This document shows, piece by piece, positions 7,443-15,615 of a stretch of 57,603 nt of DNA. Made by a program: the position numbers and the translations under genes. Each line of letters begins with the position of its first letter. Within the stretch, counting starts at the first letter, position 1. The DNA is from Bacillota bacterium (GTDB taxonomy: Bacteria; Bacillota; Clostridia; Oscillospirales; Ruminococcaceae): the NCBI GenBank assembly GCA_023415575.1, contig JAEZKF010000004.1, forward strand, positions 1 to 57,603. The letters run 5' to 3'. Under the pieces are notes generated by a model that had not been told where the DNA came from, searched no databases, and saw nothing but the letters and a program-made list of their open reading frames with translations.

Positions 7443-8692
7443 TATTCCAAAACCCCTTTCACAAGCCGTTTCGCCTTTTTGATGCTGTGGGTCAGCTCCA
7501 GGTTTGCGGGGCACACATAGGAGCACACACCGCATTCAATGCACTTATCCGCCCGCAGCTTGGTGAGTGTGTCGGTATCCTGCGCCTGAAAGGCCTTGTA
7601 CAGGTAGTTGGGCGCAAGCTTTCTCGGGCAGCTTTCCACACAGCGTCCGCATAAAATGCAATCGAGCACCGGGTTTTGGATGGGTTTTGAAAACGCGAGC
7701 ACCGCGCGTGTGGTATGTAAAACCGGGAGGTTTAAATCGACAATGGCAACGCCGCGCATACTGCCGCCCATGACTACCCTTGCAGGGTTTTTAATCAGGC
7801 CGCAGAACTCCAAAACCTCACGCGCCGTTGTGCCCACCCGCACCTCTACGTTGCAGGGGTTGCCAACGCAATCACCTGCCACCGTTACAATGGTGGTGTT
7901 CTGCACCTGACCGGTTTTAATTGCCCGCCACAGGTGCAAGAGGGCCTGGGTGCCGATGATATACCCGCGTCCGTACTTTGCAATGGTCTTCTTTACCCTG
8001 TTGCGAACAGGGTAGCGGCCATAGATGCGCCGGATGGGTATCGCATACATCTTATGGGGAATCACCGTTTCGGCATCGTCGATATCGGCATAGCAAAGGC
8101 CAAAGTAGGTTTTAATCCCACAGGCTAGGGCTATCATCTTCAGTGCGCCCAGCACCTCGTCACTGTGCTGAAGCAGGGTGTTGATGTTAGACGACACAAA
8201 GGGCTGCTCGTCTATTGCATCGCATACAAGGACACTGTAGCCGCCATCGTACAGTACCTTGAGCTTATCGCTTAGGTACTTGCCGTCCGTCTCATCGACA
8301 ATGCCCGCCTTTTCGGCGATCTCGATGAGTTCCTCTAATTCGTAATACTCAACCTCAAGTGGTTCCTTGGTTTTTGTAAACGGATGACGCTCGCGTCTCT
8401 TTTTCGGTTTTTCCGATTGCTCGACAACCTGCTCGATGTCGTCCGTTTGCTCATTTGCGCGTGCCTTGAGCGTAAAGCGCATAAAGCTTGAGCACTCAAG
8501 CCGCGGATAAAATAACTCATAACGCCCCAAAAGAACTGCATCGGAAGTTAGTGCCTTTGAAGGCGGCGCGCCAAACTCATTATAATCGGGCAGATATAGC
8601 ACCCTTGGGTACAAAAGCTGCTTTTGCTCACGGGAAAACGCGGGCTCTTTCGCCTGATACAGGTTTTCTCCGCTCAGCCAGCCTGCCGCCAT
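7442..8692 (-). CDS. RnfC-like protein with two 4Fe-4S sites but degenerate NADH/FMN site
   Basis: A 416-residue peripheral protein of the RnfC family and first gene of the cluster. The C-terminal half is well kept: VTVAGDCVGNP, GGSMRG in place of GGPMMG (309-314), then two [4Fe-4S] motifs at Cys345/348/351/355 and Cys384/387/390/394. The N-terminal half is eroded. The glycine-rich GGAGFPT nucleotide/FMN loop is replaced by IVDETDGKYL (131-140), NGAECEP by CDAIDEQP, and YPxGGEKQ by YPVRNRVKK. Known RnfC oxidises or reduces NAD through FMN bound there, so this protein probably cannot. The start at 8692 has an AGGTGAAGG ribosome site. No rnfB or rnfG is present in the cluster. Confidence 0.85.
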   Translation of the reverse strand: MAAGWLSGENLYQAKEPAFSREQKQLLYPRVLYLPDYNEFGAPPSKALTSDAVLLGRYELFYPRLECSSFMRFTLKARANEQTDDIEQVVEQSEKPKKRRERHPFTKTKEPLEVEYYELEELIEIAEKAGIVDETDGKYLSDKLKVLYDGGYSVLVCDAIDEQPFVSSNINTLLQHSDEVLGALKMIALACGIKTYFGLCYADIDDAETVIPHKMYAIPIRRIYGRYPVRNRVKKTIAKYGRGYIIGTQALLHLWRAIKTGQVQNTTIVTVAGDCVGNPCNVEVRVGTTAREVLEFCGLIKNPARVVMGGSMRGVAIVDLNLPVLHTTRAVLAFSKPIQNPVLDCILCGRCVESCPRKLAPNYLYKAFQAQDTDTLTKLRADKCIECGVCSYVCPANLELTHSIKKAKRLVKGVLE

Positions 8693-8939
8693 ATTCCTTC
8701 ACCTCTTGCTGTGAAAAATTCACCAGTTTAACGTTTGGGTCATGCAAAGATGCAAAGCATACGCCTTTACCGCAGTGCCGGCATATACTGTTACGGGATA
8801 CTGTTTTTTATGTTCGGTCTGTCGATTGGAATACTCCAGGATTGTACAAAACACATCCTATCGCAATATACCCGAGCTGTCTGCTAGCATGCGGCAAGCA
8901 GGCCGCAGCGATAATTCCCTGTTGTTGGAGGGTGATCTT

Positions 8940-9497
8940 ATGATTATTAAAGCCATTAACAGCGATAAGATCAAGATATTGCTGACCATCTCGGATATGG
9001 AGCGGCTAAAGCTAACCTACGAGGAGCTTGACTATCAAAGCCCCTCCAGTAAGCGCGCAATATCTGAGCTTTTAAGCTTTGCAAAGGCAAAAACAGGCTT
9101 TGATTTTACCGGTGCAAGGCTGTATATCGAGGCCTACTCTAACGGAGACGGCAGCTGCACGCTCCTGTTCACCAAGCTTGATAAGGCGCCGCCGAGCGAA
9201 GGTAAAAGAAAGCCGTTTGTAACCGACGCGCTGCCGGTCATCTATGAATTTGAACGCATCGACGATGCCGCGCGGTTTGCGCGAGCCTGTCTTGAAAATA
9301 TCAGTCCGCTTGCACTCTACTCGTACAACGGACATTATCGGCTGGTGCTGGGCGCAAAGAGCGCACAACGTTTAGCTCCCCTGCTCGCCGAGTTTGGTCG
9401 GCAGTGCGGCAGCGGGCTTACCGATCTTTCTTACCTTGATGAACACGGCAGCTTACTGCTGACGCGCAATACACTAAAGGTATTAAAAACGCTCTAA
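8940..9497 (+). CDS. mecA: MecA-like adaptor protein
   Basis: A 185-residue adaptor of the MecA/NegA family. MecA delivers substrates such as ComK to the ClpC-ClpP protease through its C-terminal domain. The N-terminal domain (1-70) has the family sequence KIKILLTISDMERLKL followed by a paired helix. The C-terminal domain contains LPVIYEFERIDDAARFA and ends SLLLTRNTLKVLKTL. I set the start at 8940, where GGAGGG lies 7 nt upstream; in-frame codons further upstream lie in non-conserved sequence. It is divergent from the Rnf-like cluster across a 247-nt interval in which I see no confident promoter. Confidence 0.85.
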   Translation: MIIKAINSDKIKILLTISDMERLKLTYEELDYQSPSSKRAISELLSFAKAKTGFDFTGARLYIEAYSNGDGSCTLLFTKLDKAPPSEGKRKPFVTDALPVIYEFERIDDAARFARACLENISPLALYSYNGHYRLVLGAKSAQRLAPLLAEFGRQCGSGLTDLSYLDEHGSLLLTRNTLKVLKTL

Positions 9498-9516
9498 TAT
9501 GCCGTGAGTATATGAG

Positions 9517-10173
9517 CTATCTTCCCTGCCTGAGTGCGGCAATCGCAGCGGCATAGTCCTCTTTGCCAAATACTGCGCTGCCTGCCACCAATACGTTAGC
9601 CCCAGCCTGCACACACAGGGGCGCAGTGTTTGCATCTACGCCGCCGTCCACCTCAATATCGAGGTTAAGGCCGAGGCGGTCGCTTTCCGCGCGGATTTTG
9701 CTTACCTTGGGCAGCATGTCACTCATGAACTTCTGCCCGCCAAAACCGGGCTCCACCGTCATGATAAGCACCATATCAACATCGGGAAGAAAGGGCAGGA
9801 TATCCTCCGCCGGGGTAGCGGGTTTGATGCAGAGTCCCACACGAACACCGAGGGCGCGAATCTGCCTTGCGGCCTCTCTTATATCGGTGACCGTCTCCTT
9901 ATGGATGGTGATAATATCAGCGCCCGCATCGGCAAATGCCTTTGCGTAGCGCAACGGCTCGGTTATCATTAAATGTACGTCAAAAAAGAGCTTCGTGGTT
10001 TTTCTTAGGCTCGCCACAATGGGCGGGCCTAGTGTTATGTTCGGGACAAAATGACCGTCCATGACATCTATGTGCACCCAGTCGGCACCCGCCTGTTCGA
10101 TGCGGGCGACCTCCTGCGCAAGGTTTGCAAAATCACTGGCGAGAATCGACGGGGATATTGTAATCTGACGCAA
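9517..10173 (-). CDS. rpe: Ribulose-phosphate 3-epimerase
   Basis: A 218-residue TIM-barrel enzyme that interconverts ribulose 5-phosphate and xylulose 5-phosphate in the pentose phosphate pathway. Diagnostic segments are SPSILASDF, the metal and catalytic region WVHIDVMDGHFVPN, FDVHLM, VEPGFGGQKF, and IEVDGG with a phosphate-binding AGS near the end. I place the start at TTG 10173, because GGGAGGAG lies 10 nt upstream; an ATG at 10191 would put the start codon in front of that ribosome site. It is convergent with mecA, 19 nt apart, without a terminator between them. Confidence 0.93.
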   Translation of the reverse strand: MRQITISPSILASDFANLAQEVARIEQAGADWVHIDVMDGHFVPNITLGPPIVASLRKTTKLFFDVHLMITEPLRYAKAFADAGADIITIHKETVTDIREAARQIRALGVRVGLCIKPATPAEDILPFLPDVDMVLIMTVEPGFGGQKFMSDMLPKVSKIRAESDRLGLNLDIEVDGGVDANTAPLCVQAGANVLVAGSAVFGKEDYAAAIAALRQGR

Positions 10174-10423
10174 GGCTAAGACTCCTCCCATCTTGATATT
10201 CCTGTGTTCGACAAAATGCGAAAATGTAAATTGATTGGATTTAGGATTTACAACATAGTCGCTTACTGTATCATTTTAAACTAACCGGAGAAAAACGTCA
10301 ACCTGAGAGCGTTTATATTAGTGAACATATCGTAAATTTTAGGGAAAATGCTTCTTATTACTACATAATAAAACATCTATATATGGATTACTTCGCCAGA
10401 TTATACGCACAATTATTTCTGCA

Positions 10424-10484
10424 TGAAAAATTACTGCCGAAGCCTAAATTTGCATTAAAGGCTTCCGGCAGTATGTAATTTTTA
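10424..10484. terminator. Terminator-like hairpin between rpe and the GC-rich element
   Basis: actgccgaagcct (10433-10445) pairs with aggcttccggcagt (10459-10472) with one bulge, flanked by A-rich and T-rich tracts on both sides. It can serve either strand and most simply ends leftward transcription from the 10.5-11 kb region. The remaining 10192-10423 stretch is AT-rich and holds no gene I can see. Confidence 0.55.
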
Positions 10485-10504
10485 GAGGAAATAATACCGT
10501 GTGA

Positions 10505-10935
10505 AATCTAGGTCTACCCTAGCAAATTGGTGCGGCGCCCCCGAGTATACTGCCGCCGAACCGCCGGCGAAGCACCGGCGGCAAAGGCGCATCGGCCTTT
10601 GGAACACGCATTCCAAAAAGTATGCGTGTTCTTCGGAGGCATTATATTCAAAGAGCAAACGGCATCACGCGCTTTGATGCAACGGCTCCCCTGCGGGCGG
10701 TTTTGTGCCGCCTCAACAGCGCAGCCTGCATACCCTGTGAAGGTGTGCAGCTTCGTGTCTTGACGGCCTCCGGCAGCTTCCGCCACCGCTGCAAGACGCA
10801 TGAGCCGTGAGCCCTTACGCTTTATCTTATGCAGCGAGGCAAACGGCGGCGACATCCGCAAAGCCTTTCAAGAAGGCGGTTGCGGTGCGCAATTTTTCAA
10901 TTTGCGTCTTCTGCCCTTGTTTTGAGGCGAATGGG
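10505..10935. other. GC-rich stretch of many short hairpins, no convincing gene
   Basis: About 430 nt with higher GC than the flanks and a chain of short inverted repeats: CTAGG/CCTAG at 10508-10522, CCGCCGG/CCGGCGG near 10561-10581, GAACACGCAT/ATGCGTGTTC near 10602-10631, GCATCA/TGATGC near 10662-10680, and CTGCATACC/GGTGTGCAG near 10727-10749. A 115-codon leftward open frame (10514-10861) covers part of it. That frame has no ribosome site and unlikely composition, so I do not call it a gene. It may be a structured RNA or a dispersed non-coding repeat. It does not match RNase P RNA, tmRNA or SRP RNA signatures I know. Confidence 0.4.
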
Positions 10936-10976
10936 GCTTGTTATCATCAAAAATGGCGCGAGATAATTATTTAAGG

Positions 10977-11669
10977 CTACTTATCGCGGATGCGGGTGAG
11001 CTTTGCAATCCATGTTTTGCCGAAAAGTGCAAGGAAGAAAACGTTTGCCGCGGCATGGATGGCGCTGAACAAAAGCCCTCCCGCCACAGCCGCCAGAATC
11101 GCCTCCTTGGTCGGGGCGACAAAGCCGAGAAGATGGAAGGAGTCGACAACGATACCGTACAAAAAACCTGCGACTGCACCAAACAGGCACACCATAATGC
11201 GATTTTTGAGCCATCCCCTCCTGGCAAGGATGCCCGCAGTTAAGCCCACGAGGCCAAAGCCCAGCATCTGCCACGGCGTCCATGCGCCCTGCCCGAACAT
11301 CATGTTGGAGCACAAGGTGCTGATGGCACCCGTCATAAAACCTGCAAAGGGGCCGTAGACGATGCCCGTGATGATGACAATTGCCCCAACCGGCTTGAAG
11401 TTCGCCAGCGGCGCAAACAGGATTCTGCCTGCCACGGCTACGGCGGAAAGGACTGCAACCGCAGTTAAAATCTTCGCGTCAGGCCGTACCAGTTCAAAGC
11501 CCGCAAACCCGATGAGGAGTATCAAGATAACCCCGGCAAATGACAGAAGCTGAATGCTGACCTCCTGCGCGAGGTAGACCCACACAAGGGCAGCGGCAAA
11601 CAGTAGGACAATTACAGCAACCGCCGCCCACAACCGGCGGACATCGGGTTTGTCACTCACTCTTCCCAC
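10977..11669 (-). CDS. ECF transporter substrate-binding (S) component
   Basis: A 230-residue membrane protein with about six spans, the S component of an energy-coupling-factor importer. Typical features are an alanine/glycine-rich ARGWL helix and segments such as NFKPVGAIVIITGIVYGP, TGAISTLCSNMMFGQG and TPWQMLGFGLVGLTAG. These are found in vitamin-specific S proteins, but I cannot name the substrate. The start is chosen as GTG 11669, 10 nt after an AGGAGG; GTG 11660, which overlaps the stop of the ATPase gene in GTGA, is an alternative. It follows the fused ATPase and T component in one leftward operon, making a complete dedicated system. Confidence 0.8.
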   Translation of the reverse strand: MGRVSDKPDVRRLWAAVAVIVLLFAAALVWVYLAQEVSIQLLSFAGVILILLIGFAGFELVRPDAKILTAVAVLSAVAVAGRILFAPLANFKPVGAIVIITGIVYGPFAGFMTGAISTLCSNMMFGQGAWTPWQMLGFGLVGLTAGILARRGWLKNRIMVCLFGAVAGFLYGIVVDSFHLLGFVAPTKEAILAAVAGGLLFSAIHAAANVFFLALFGKTWIAKLTRIRDK

Positions 11670-13273
11670 AGGCGGCGCACCTCCTTGCAGGTGACAGCGT
11701 TGCGGGAGTATCCCGATGCAATCAGGCTCGCTGATGTAGTGTAGAAGGCGTTCCCGCCAAAGAAGGGGCGCGGGGGTGCGCTGCACGCCACTGTACCGTC
11801 AAACAGGAGCACACACCGATCGCAGTGCTCGGCGCAAAATGCGGTGTCGTGGCTTGCCATGATGATGGTTACCCCCTGCCCTATTAGCTGCTTGAGCACC
11901 GCCGCAAGCCGGTCCTTAGCAGCGGGGTCAAGCGCCTTGGTCGGCTCGTCGAGCAATAGCAGGTTGGGCTTTGCAAGCAGCACTTTGGCAAGGGCTGCAC
12001 GCTGGCGCTCTCCCTCGCTGATATCGTAGGGGTGGCAATCGATTATTTGCGCAATACCCAGCGCTTCGGAAAGACGGTCAATCTCCTCATCCGGATTTTG
12101 CATCGCGTTTGCAAGAGCTACGTCAAGCATATCTTCGCGAACGGTATCGCGCACAAACAGAAGCTTTGCGTTGGACGGCAGGTACACTGCTCTGGCCTTT
12201 TGCCCCTTTTCAAACAGGGTAATCTTACCCCTGTTTGGTTTTTCAAGCGAGCATAAAAGCCGAAGCAGGGTCGTCTTGCCCGAGCCGTTATCCCCCATTA
12301 AGGCGGTAATCTCGTTGCGATAGGCGGTGAAGGTCAAGTCGCGGAATAAGGCTTCCCGCGCGCCGTTGTAGCCAAAGTACACCCCTTTTGCCTGTACGGC
12401 GACGGGCTTATTGGGCTTATCCTCCTGCGGCAAAAGCGGTGCAGAAGGCTTGACCTTCATGCGGTGCTGGAACAGGGCGCGCCCCTCCGGTACGGTGAGG
12501 GGGATTGGGTCTTCCGTATCAAAGATACGGGCGGCGGTGGGAAGAAGGGCTGAGAAGGGCTTACCCGCTTTGGCCATCCACGCCGCGCATGCCCTGCTTT
12601 CACCGTCAAAGCAGAGCTTACCCTTATCCAATACAAGCACGCGGCTGCACACCGGGAACAGGTCCTCGGTGTTGTGCTCGGCGATGATGACGGTAAGCCC
12701 AAGCTCGCGGTTTAGGCGTGCAAGCATTGAGATAAACTCACGCGCCGCCACGGGGTCAAGCTGAGAAGTAGGCTCATCGAGTAAAACAAGGCGGGGCGAG
12801 AGAGCTAGCACTGACGCAAGGTTTACCGTCTGCTTCTGACCGCTGGATAGGGTGAACACCTTGCGGTCAAGCAGTTTGCCAAGGCCGAAAAAGCTTGCCA
12901 TCTCCGCCACGCGACGGCGGATGACCTCGGGCGGGAAGCCCAGAGATTCTAGACCAAAGCAGAGCTCGGCGCGCACCGTGTCGGTGACAAGCTGACTTTC
13001 GATATCCTGCATCACAAAGCCGATGTCGCAGGCTGACTGTAAGCGGTCAAGTTCATAGAGAGGGGTGCCCTGATAGTCAAGCAGACCGCTTCGCGCCCCG
13101 TTTGGGCGCAGTTCGGGCTTTAGGTTTGCTAGCAGGGTGGATTTTCCGCTACCCGACGGGCCGCACAGCAGAACCAGTTCCCCTTCGTTTATGGTAAAGC
13201 TCAACGAATCAAGCACTGGTTTTTCCGACGCAGGATAAGAAAAGGTATAATCTTTTGCAGCAATCAGTTCCAC
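11657..13273 (-). CDS. Fused ECF transporter ATPase (EcfA1-A2 type)
   Basis: A 538-residue cytoplasmic protein with two complete ABC nucleotide-binding domains in one chain, powering the ECF importer. Domain 1 has Walker A GPSGSGKST, signature LSSGQ, Walker B LVLLDEP and the H-loop AEH. Domain 2 has GDNGSGKTT, ISEGE, LLLLDEP and ASHD. In many Firmicutes these are two proteins, EcfA1 and EcfA2. The start is GTG 13273: GGAGG lies 8 nt upstream and the codon overlaps the end of the T-component gene by 10 nt. The upstream in-frame ATG at 13351 lies well inside that gene. All ATP-site residues appear intact. Confidence 0.9.
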   Translation of the reverse strand: MELIAAKDYTFSYPASEKPVLDSLSFTINEGELVLLCGPSGSGKSTLLANLKPELRPNGARSGLLDYQGTPLYELDRLQSACDIGFVMQDIESQLVTDTVRAELCFGLESLGFPPEVIRRRVAEMASFFGLGKLLDRKVFTLSSGQKQTVNLASVLALSPRLVLLDEPTSQLDPVAAREFISMLARLNRELGLTVIIAEHNTEDLFPVCSRVLVLDKGKLCFDGESRACAAWMAKAGKPFSALLPTAARIFDTEDPIPLTVPEGRALFQHRMKVKPSAPLLPQEDKPNKPVAVQAKGVYFGYNGAREALFRDLTFTAYRNEITALMGDNGSGKTTLLRLLCSLEKPNRGKITLFEKGQKARAVYLPSNAKLLFVRDTVREDMLDVALANAMQNPDEEIDRLSEALGIAQIIDCHPYDISEGERQRAALAKVLLAKPNLLLLDEPTKALDPAAKDRLAAVLKQLIGQGVTIIMASHDTAFCAEHCDRCVLLFDGTVACSAPPRPFFGGNAFYTTSASLIASGYSRNAVTCKEVRRLWEE

Positions 13274-14139
13274 CGAAGCACCTCCCAACCATCGCAGATA
13301 AGCGGCAGCGCACTGAGCAGCAGGAGCAGTATATAATAGACCCCCTGCCATCCCGCGACCGTTACGGTGCTCATAACAGGGAAAAAGCTAAAGGATAGTC
13401 CGGCTTTGATATAAATAGCAATTGACACTGCAAGGAGGATGCCCGCAACGGAGGATACGACTGTATCACGCAGTGTAAAGCGTTCGTTCCTGTATTGTGT
13501 ACGCCTTGCTACACCATACCCGCGGGCCTGCATAGACCGTGCGGTATCAAGCGATTCCTCCAGCGAGCTTGCAATCAACACCGTGATGGTGTGGGCAAAT
13601 CGTTTTGCTCGTGCAGCGATTCCCTGTGGCTTTGTAATCGGCGGGGTGAGCAGCGACAGGGTCTCTGATATCTCCTGCTGGCGCCGGATTAGCATGGGCA
13701 CAAGGCGCAGAGTCATGGTCAGGACTAAGGCCGTCATCGATAGCCCGCCACCGAGCAGGGTGCGCAGCTTTTCGCCCGGCAGCAAGGAGGTAAAGACGCT
13801 AAACCACAGCATCACACACAAAAGCATCAGCCCCGACACAAGGCCGTATAAGACTGCCTCGAGCGTAATCACTCTATTTAACCATGTCACGAGTACAACA
13901 TTTCCCCGCTGATTAAGCAGGGGGTTTAGGATGGTGACGATGACTGCAAGCGGCGCACCTAAGCGCAAAATGCGCGTAAGCTCTGCCCTGCCGCAGTAGC
14001 GAAGCAGGTAAAGGAATGAAAAGGCAAGGCTCACAAAGATTGCAATCGGGCTCATTGAAAGAAACGACACCGCAAATATCGCGGCAAGGCAGATAAGCTG
14101 TGCAATTGGATGGTAGGAGCAAAAACCCAATCTAGCCAT
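13264..14139 (-). CDS. ECF transporter transmembrane (T) component
   Basis: A 291-residue membrane protein with four to six spans, coupling the ATPases to the S component. The C-terminal coupling helices carry the conserved SLEESLDTARSMQARGYG, which contains the A-R-G motif that docks into the ATPase groove. It is the first gene of the T-A-S operon. The start at 14139 has a GAAAGGAAC ribosome site. The 104-nt upstream interval shows no riboswitch I recognise, so the imported vitamin cannot be inferred from regulation. Confidence 0.88.
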   Translation of the reverse strand: MARLGFCSYHPIAQLICLAAIFAVSFLSMSPIAIFVSLAFSFLYLLRYCGRAELTRILRLGAPLAVIVTILNPLLNQRGNVVLVTWLNRVITLEAVLYGLVSGLMLLCVMLWFSVFTSLLPGEKLRTLLGGGLSMTALVLTMTLRLVPMLIRRQQEISETLSLLTPPITKPQGIAARAKRFAHTITVLIASSLEESLDTARSMQARGYGVARRTQYRNERFTLRDTVVSSVAGILLAVSIAIYIKAGLSFSFFPVMSTVTVAGWQGVYYILLLLLSALPLICDGWEVLRWN

Positions 14140-14242
14140 GGCGTGTTCCTTTCATTTTGATAAAATCAGCACATTTATCATATCGTGCGCAGGTATGCTT
14201 GTCAAATACCTGCTATCAGTTAATAAACCCAAGGCAAAGCGA

Positions 14243-14272
14243 AAAAGGGAAGCGTTTTCACGCTTCCCTTTT
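14243..14272 (-). terminator. Intrinsic terminator of tuf
   Basis: A perfect 13-bp stem (14243-14255 with 14260-14272) closes a TTTC loop, starts 18 nt beyond the tuf stop codon, and is followed by T residues on the minus strand. Confidence 0.85.
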
Positions 14273-14289
14273 ATCATAAGGTTGTGAGA

Positions 14290-15492
14290 TTATTCGTTGA
14301 TTGCGATAATAACGCCCGAACCAACGGTACGGCCACCCTCGCGGATAGCGAAGCGCAGACCAACCTCGATAGCGATCGGGGTGATGAGCTCTACGTCCAT
14401 CTCAACGTTATCGCCAGGCATGCACATCTCGGTGCCCTCGGGCAGCTTGATGATACCGGTTACGTCGGTTGTACGGAAGTAGAACTGGGGACGATAGTTG
14501 TTGAAGAACGGAGTGTGACGGCCGCCCTCTTCCTTCTTCAGAACGTAAACCTGGCCGCGGAACTTAGTGTGGGGATGAATGGAGCCGGGTTTGCACAGAA
14601 CCTGTCCGCGCTCAATTTCGTTTCTCTGAACACCGCGGAGCAGTGCGCCGATGTTGTCGCCAGCCTCAGCGTAGTCGAGGATCTTGCGGAACATCTCGAT
14701 ACCGGTAACAACGGTCTTTCTCTTCTCTTCGGTCAGACCAACAAGCTCAACCTCGTCGCCGGTCTTAATCTGGCCACGCTCAACTCTACCGGTAGCAACG
14801 GTGCCACGACCGGTGATGGTGAACACGTCCTCAACAGGCATAAGGAAGGGCAGGTCAGACTTACGTTCAGGAGTGGGGATATACTCGTCAACAGCTTTCA
14901 TGAGCTCAAGGATGGGTGCATACTCAGGAGCGTTGATGTCGTTGGAAGCGCACTCCAGAGCAACAAGAGCGGAACCCTTGATGATAGGAGTATCGTCGCC
15001 GGGGAATTCGTAAGCGGAAAGAAGCTCACGGATTTCCATCTCAACGAGCTCAAGCAGCTCTTCGTCGTCAACCTGATCAGCCTTGTTCATGAATACTACG
15101 ATATAAGGAACGCCTACCTGACGGGAAAGCAGGATGTGCTCTCTGGTCTGGGGCATGGGGCCGTCTGCAGCGGATACAACGAGGATAGCGCCGTCCATCT
15201 GAGCAGCACCGGTGATCATGTTCTTAACGTAGTCAGCATGTCCGGGGCAGTCAACGTGAGCATAGTGACGATTCTCAGTCTCATACTCAACGTGGGAAGT
15301 GTTAATGGTAATTCCGCGCTCTCTCTCCTCAGGAGCCTTATCAATCATGTCGTAAGCAACAAAGCTTGCCTGGCCGCGAAGACCGAGCACCTTAGTGATA
15401 GCAGCGGTTAAGGTTGTCTTACCATGGTCAACGTGACCGATTGTGCCAATATTAACGTGGGGTTTTGTACGTTCAAATTTGGCCTTTGCCAT
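14290..15492 (-). CDS. tuf: Elongation factor Tu
   Basis: A 400-residue GTPase that brings aminoacyl-tRNA to the ribosome. G1 is GHVDHGKTT, G3 DCPGH, G4 NKAD, and domains 2 and 3 follow with TGRGTVATGRVERG and the C-terminal GRTVGSGV. Length and sequence are ordinary. The start at 15492 (MAKAKFERTKPHVN) has AGGAGG 8 nt upstream; the frame stays open further upstream without conserved sequence. It is the last gene of the leftward str operon, 123 nt after fusA, and ends at the hairpin 14243-14272. Confidence 0.98.
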   Translation of the reverse strand: MAKAKFERTKPHVNIGTIGHVDHGKTTLTAAITKVLGLRGQASFVAYDMIDKAPEERERGITINTSHVEYETENRHYAHVDCPGHADYVKNMITGAAQMDGAILVVSAADGPMPQTREHILLSRQVGVPYIVVFMNKADQVDDEELLELVEMEIRELLSAYEFPGDDTPIIKGSALVALECASNDINAPEYAPILELMKAVDEYIPTPERKSDLPFLMPVEDVFTITGRGTVATGRVERGQIKTGDEVELVGLTEEKRKTVVTGIEMFRKILDYAEAGDNIGALLRGVQRNEIERGQVLCKPGSIHPHTKFRGQVYVLKKEEGGRHTPFFNNYRPQFYFRTTDVTGIIKLPEGTEMCMPGDNVEMDVELITPIAIEVGLRFAIREGGRTVGSGVIIAINE

Positions 15493-15615
15493 TTGGGTTT
15501 TCCTCCTTTTATAAACACATTTAATTCGGAACCTTATCACATAGTGACATTGTATCAATAAATCTGGGAAATATCAAGTGGTCGGGCAAAAATAGGTGTG
15601 CCCAAAAACCCTTGA

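Noticed and set aside
10514..10861. A 115-codon leftward frame in the GC-rich element
   Set aside because: No Shine-Dalgarno sequence, unusual composition, and it runs through a chain of hairpins; more likely non-coding.
10505..10935. RNase P RNA or tmRNA in the GC-rich gap
   Set aside because: The conserved P4 sequence of RNase P RNA, and the tRNA-like ends and tag frame of tmRNA, are not present on either strand.
14140..14242. Vitamin riboswitch before the ECF operon
   Set aside because: The interval is only about 100 nt and shows none of the conserved cores (cobalamin, TPP, FMN, folate) that I could recognise.
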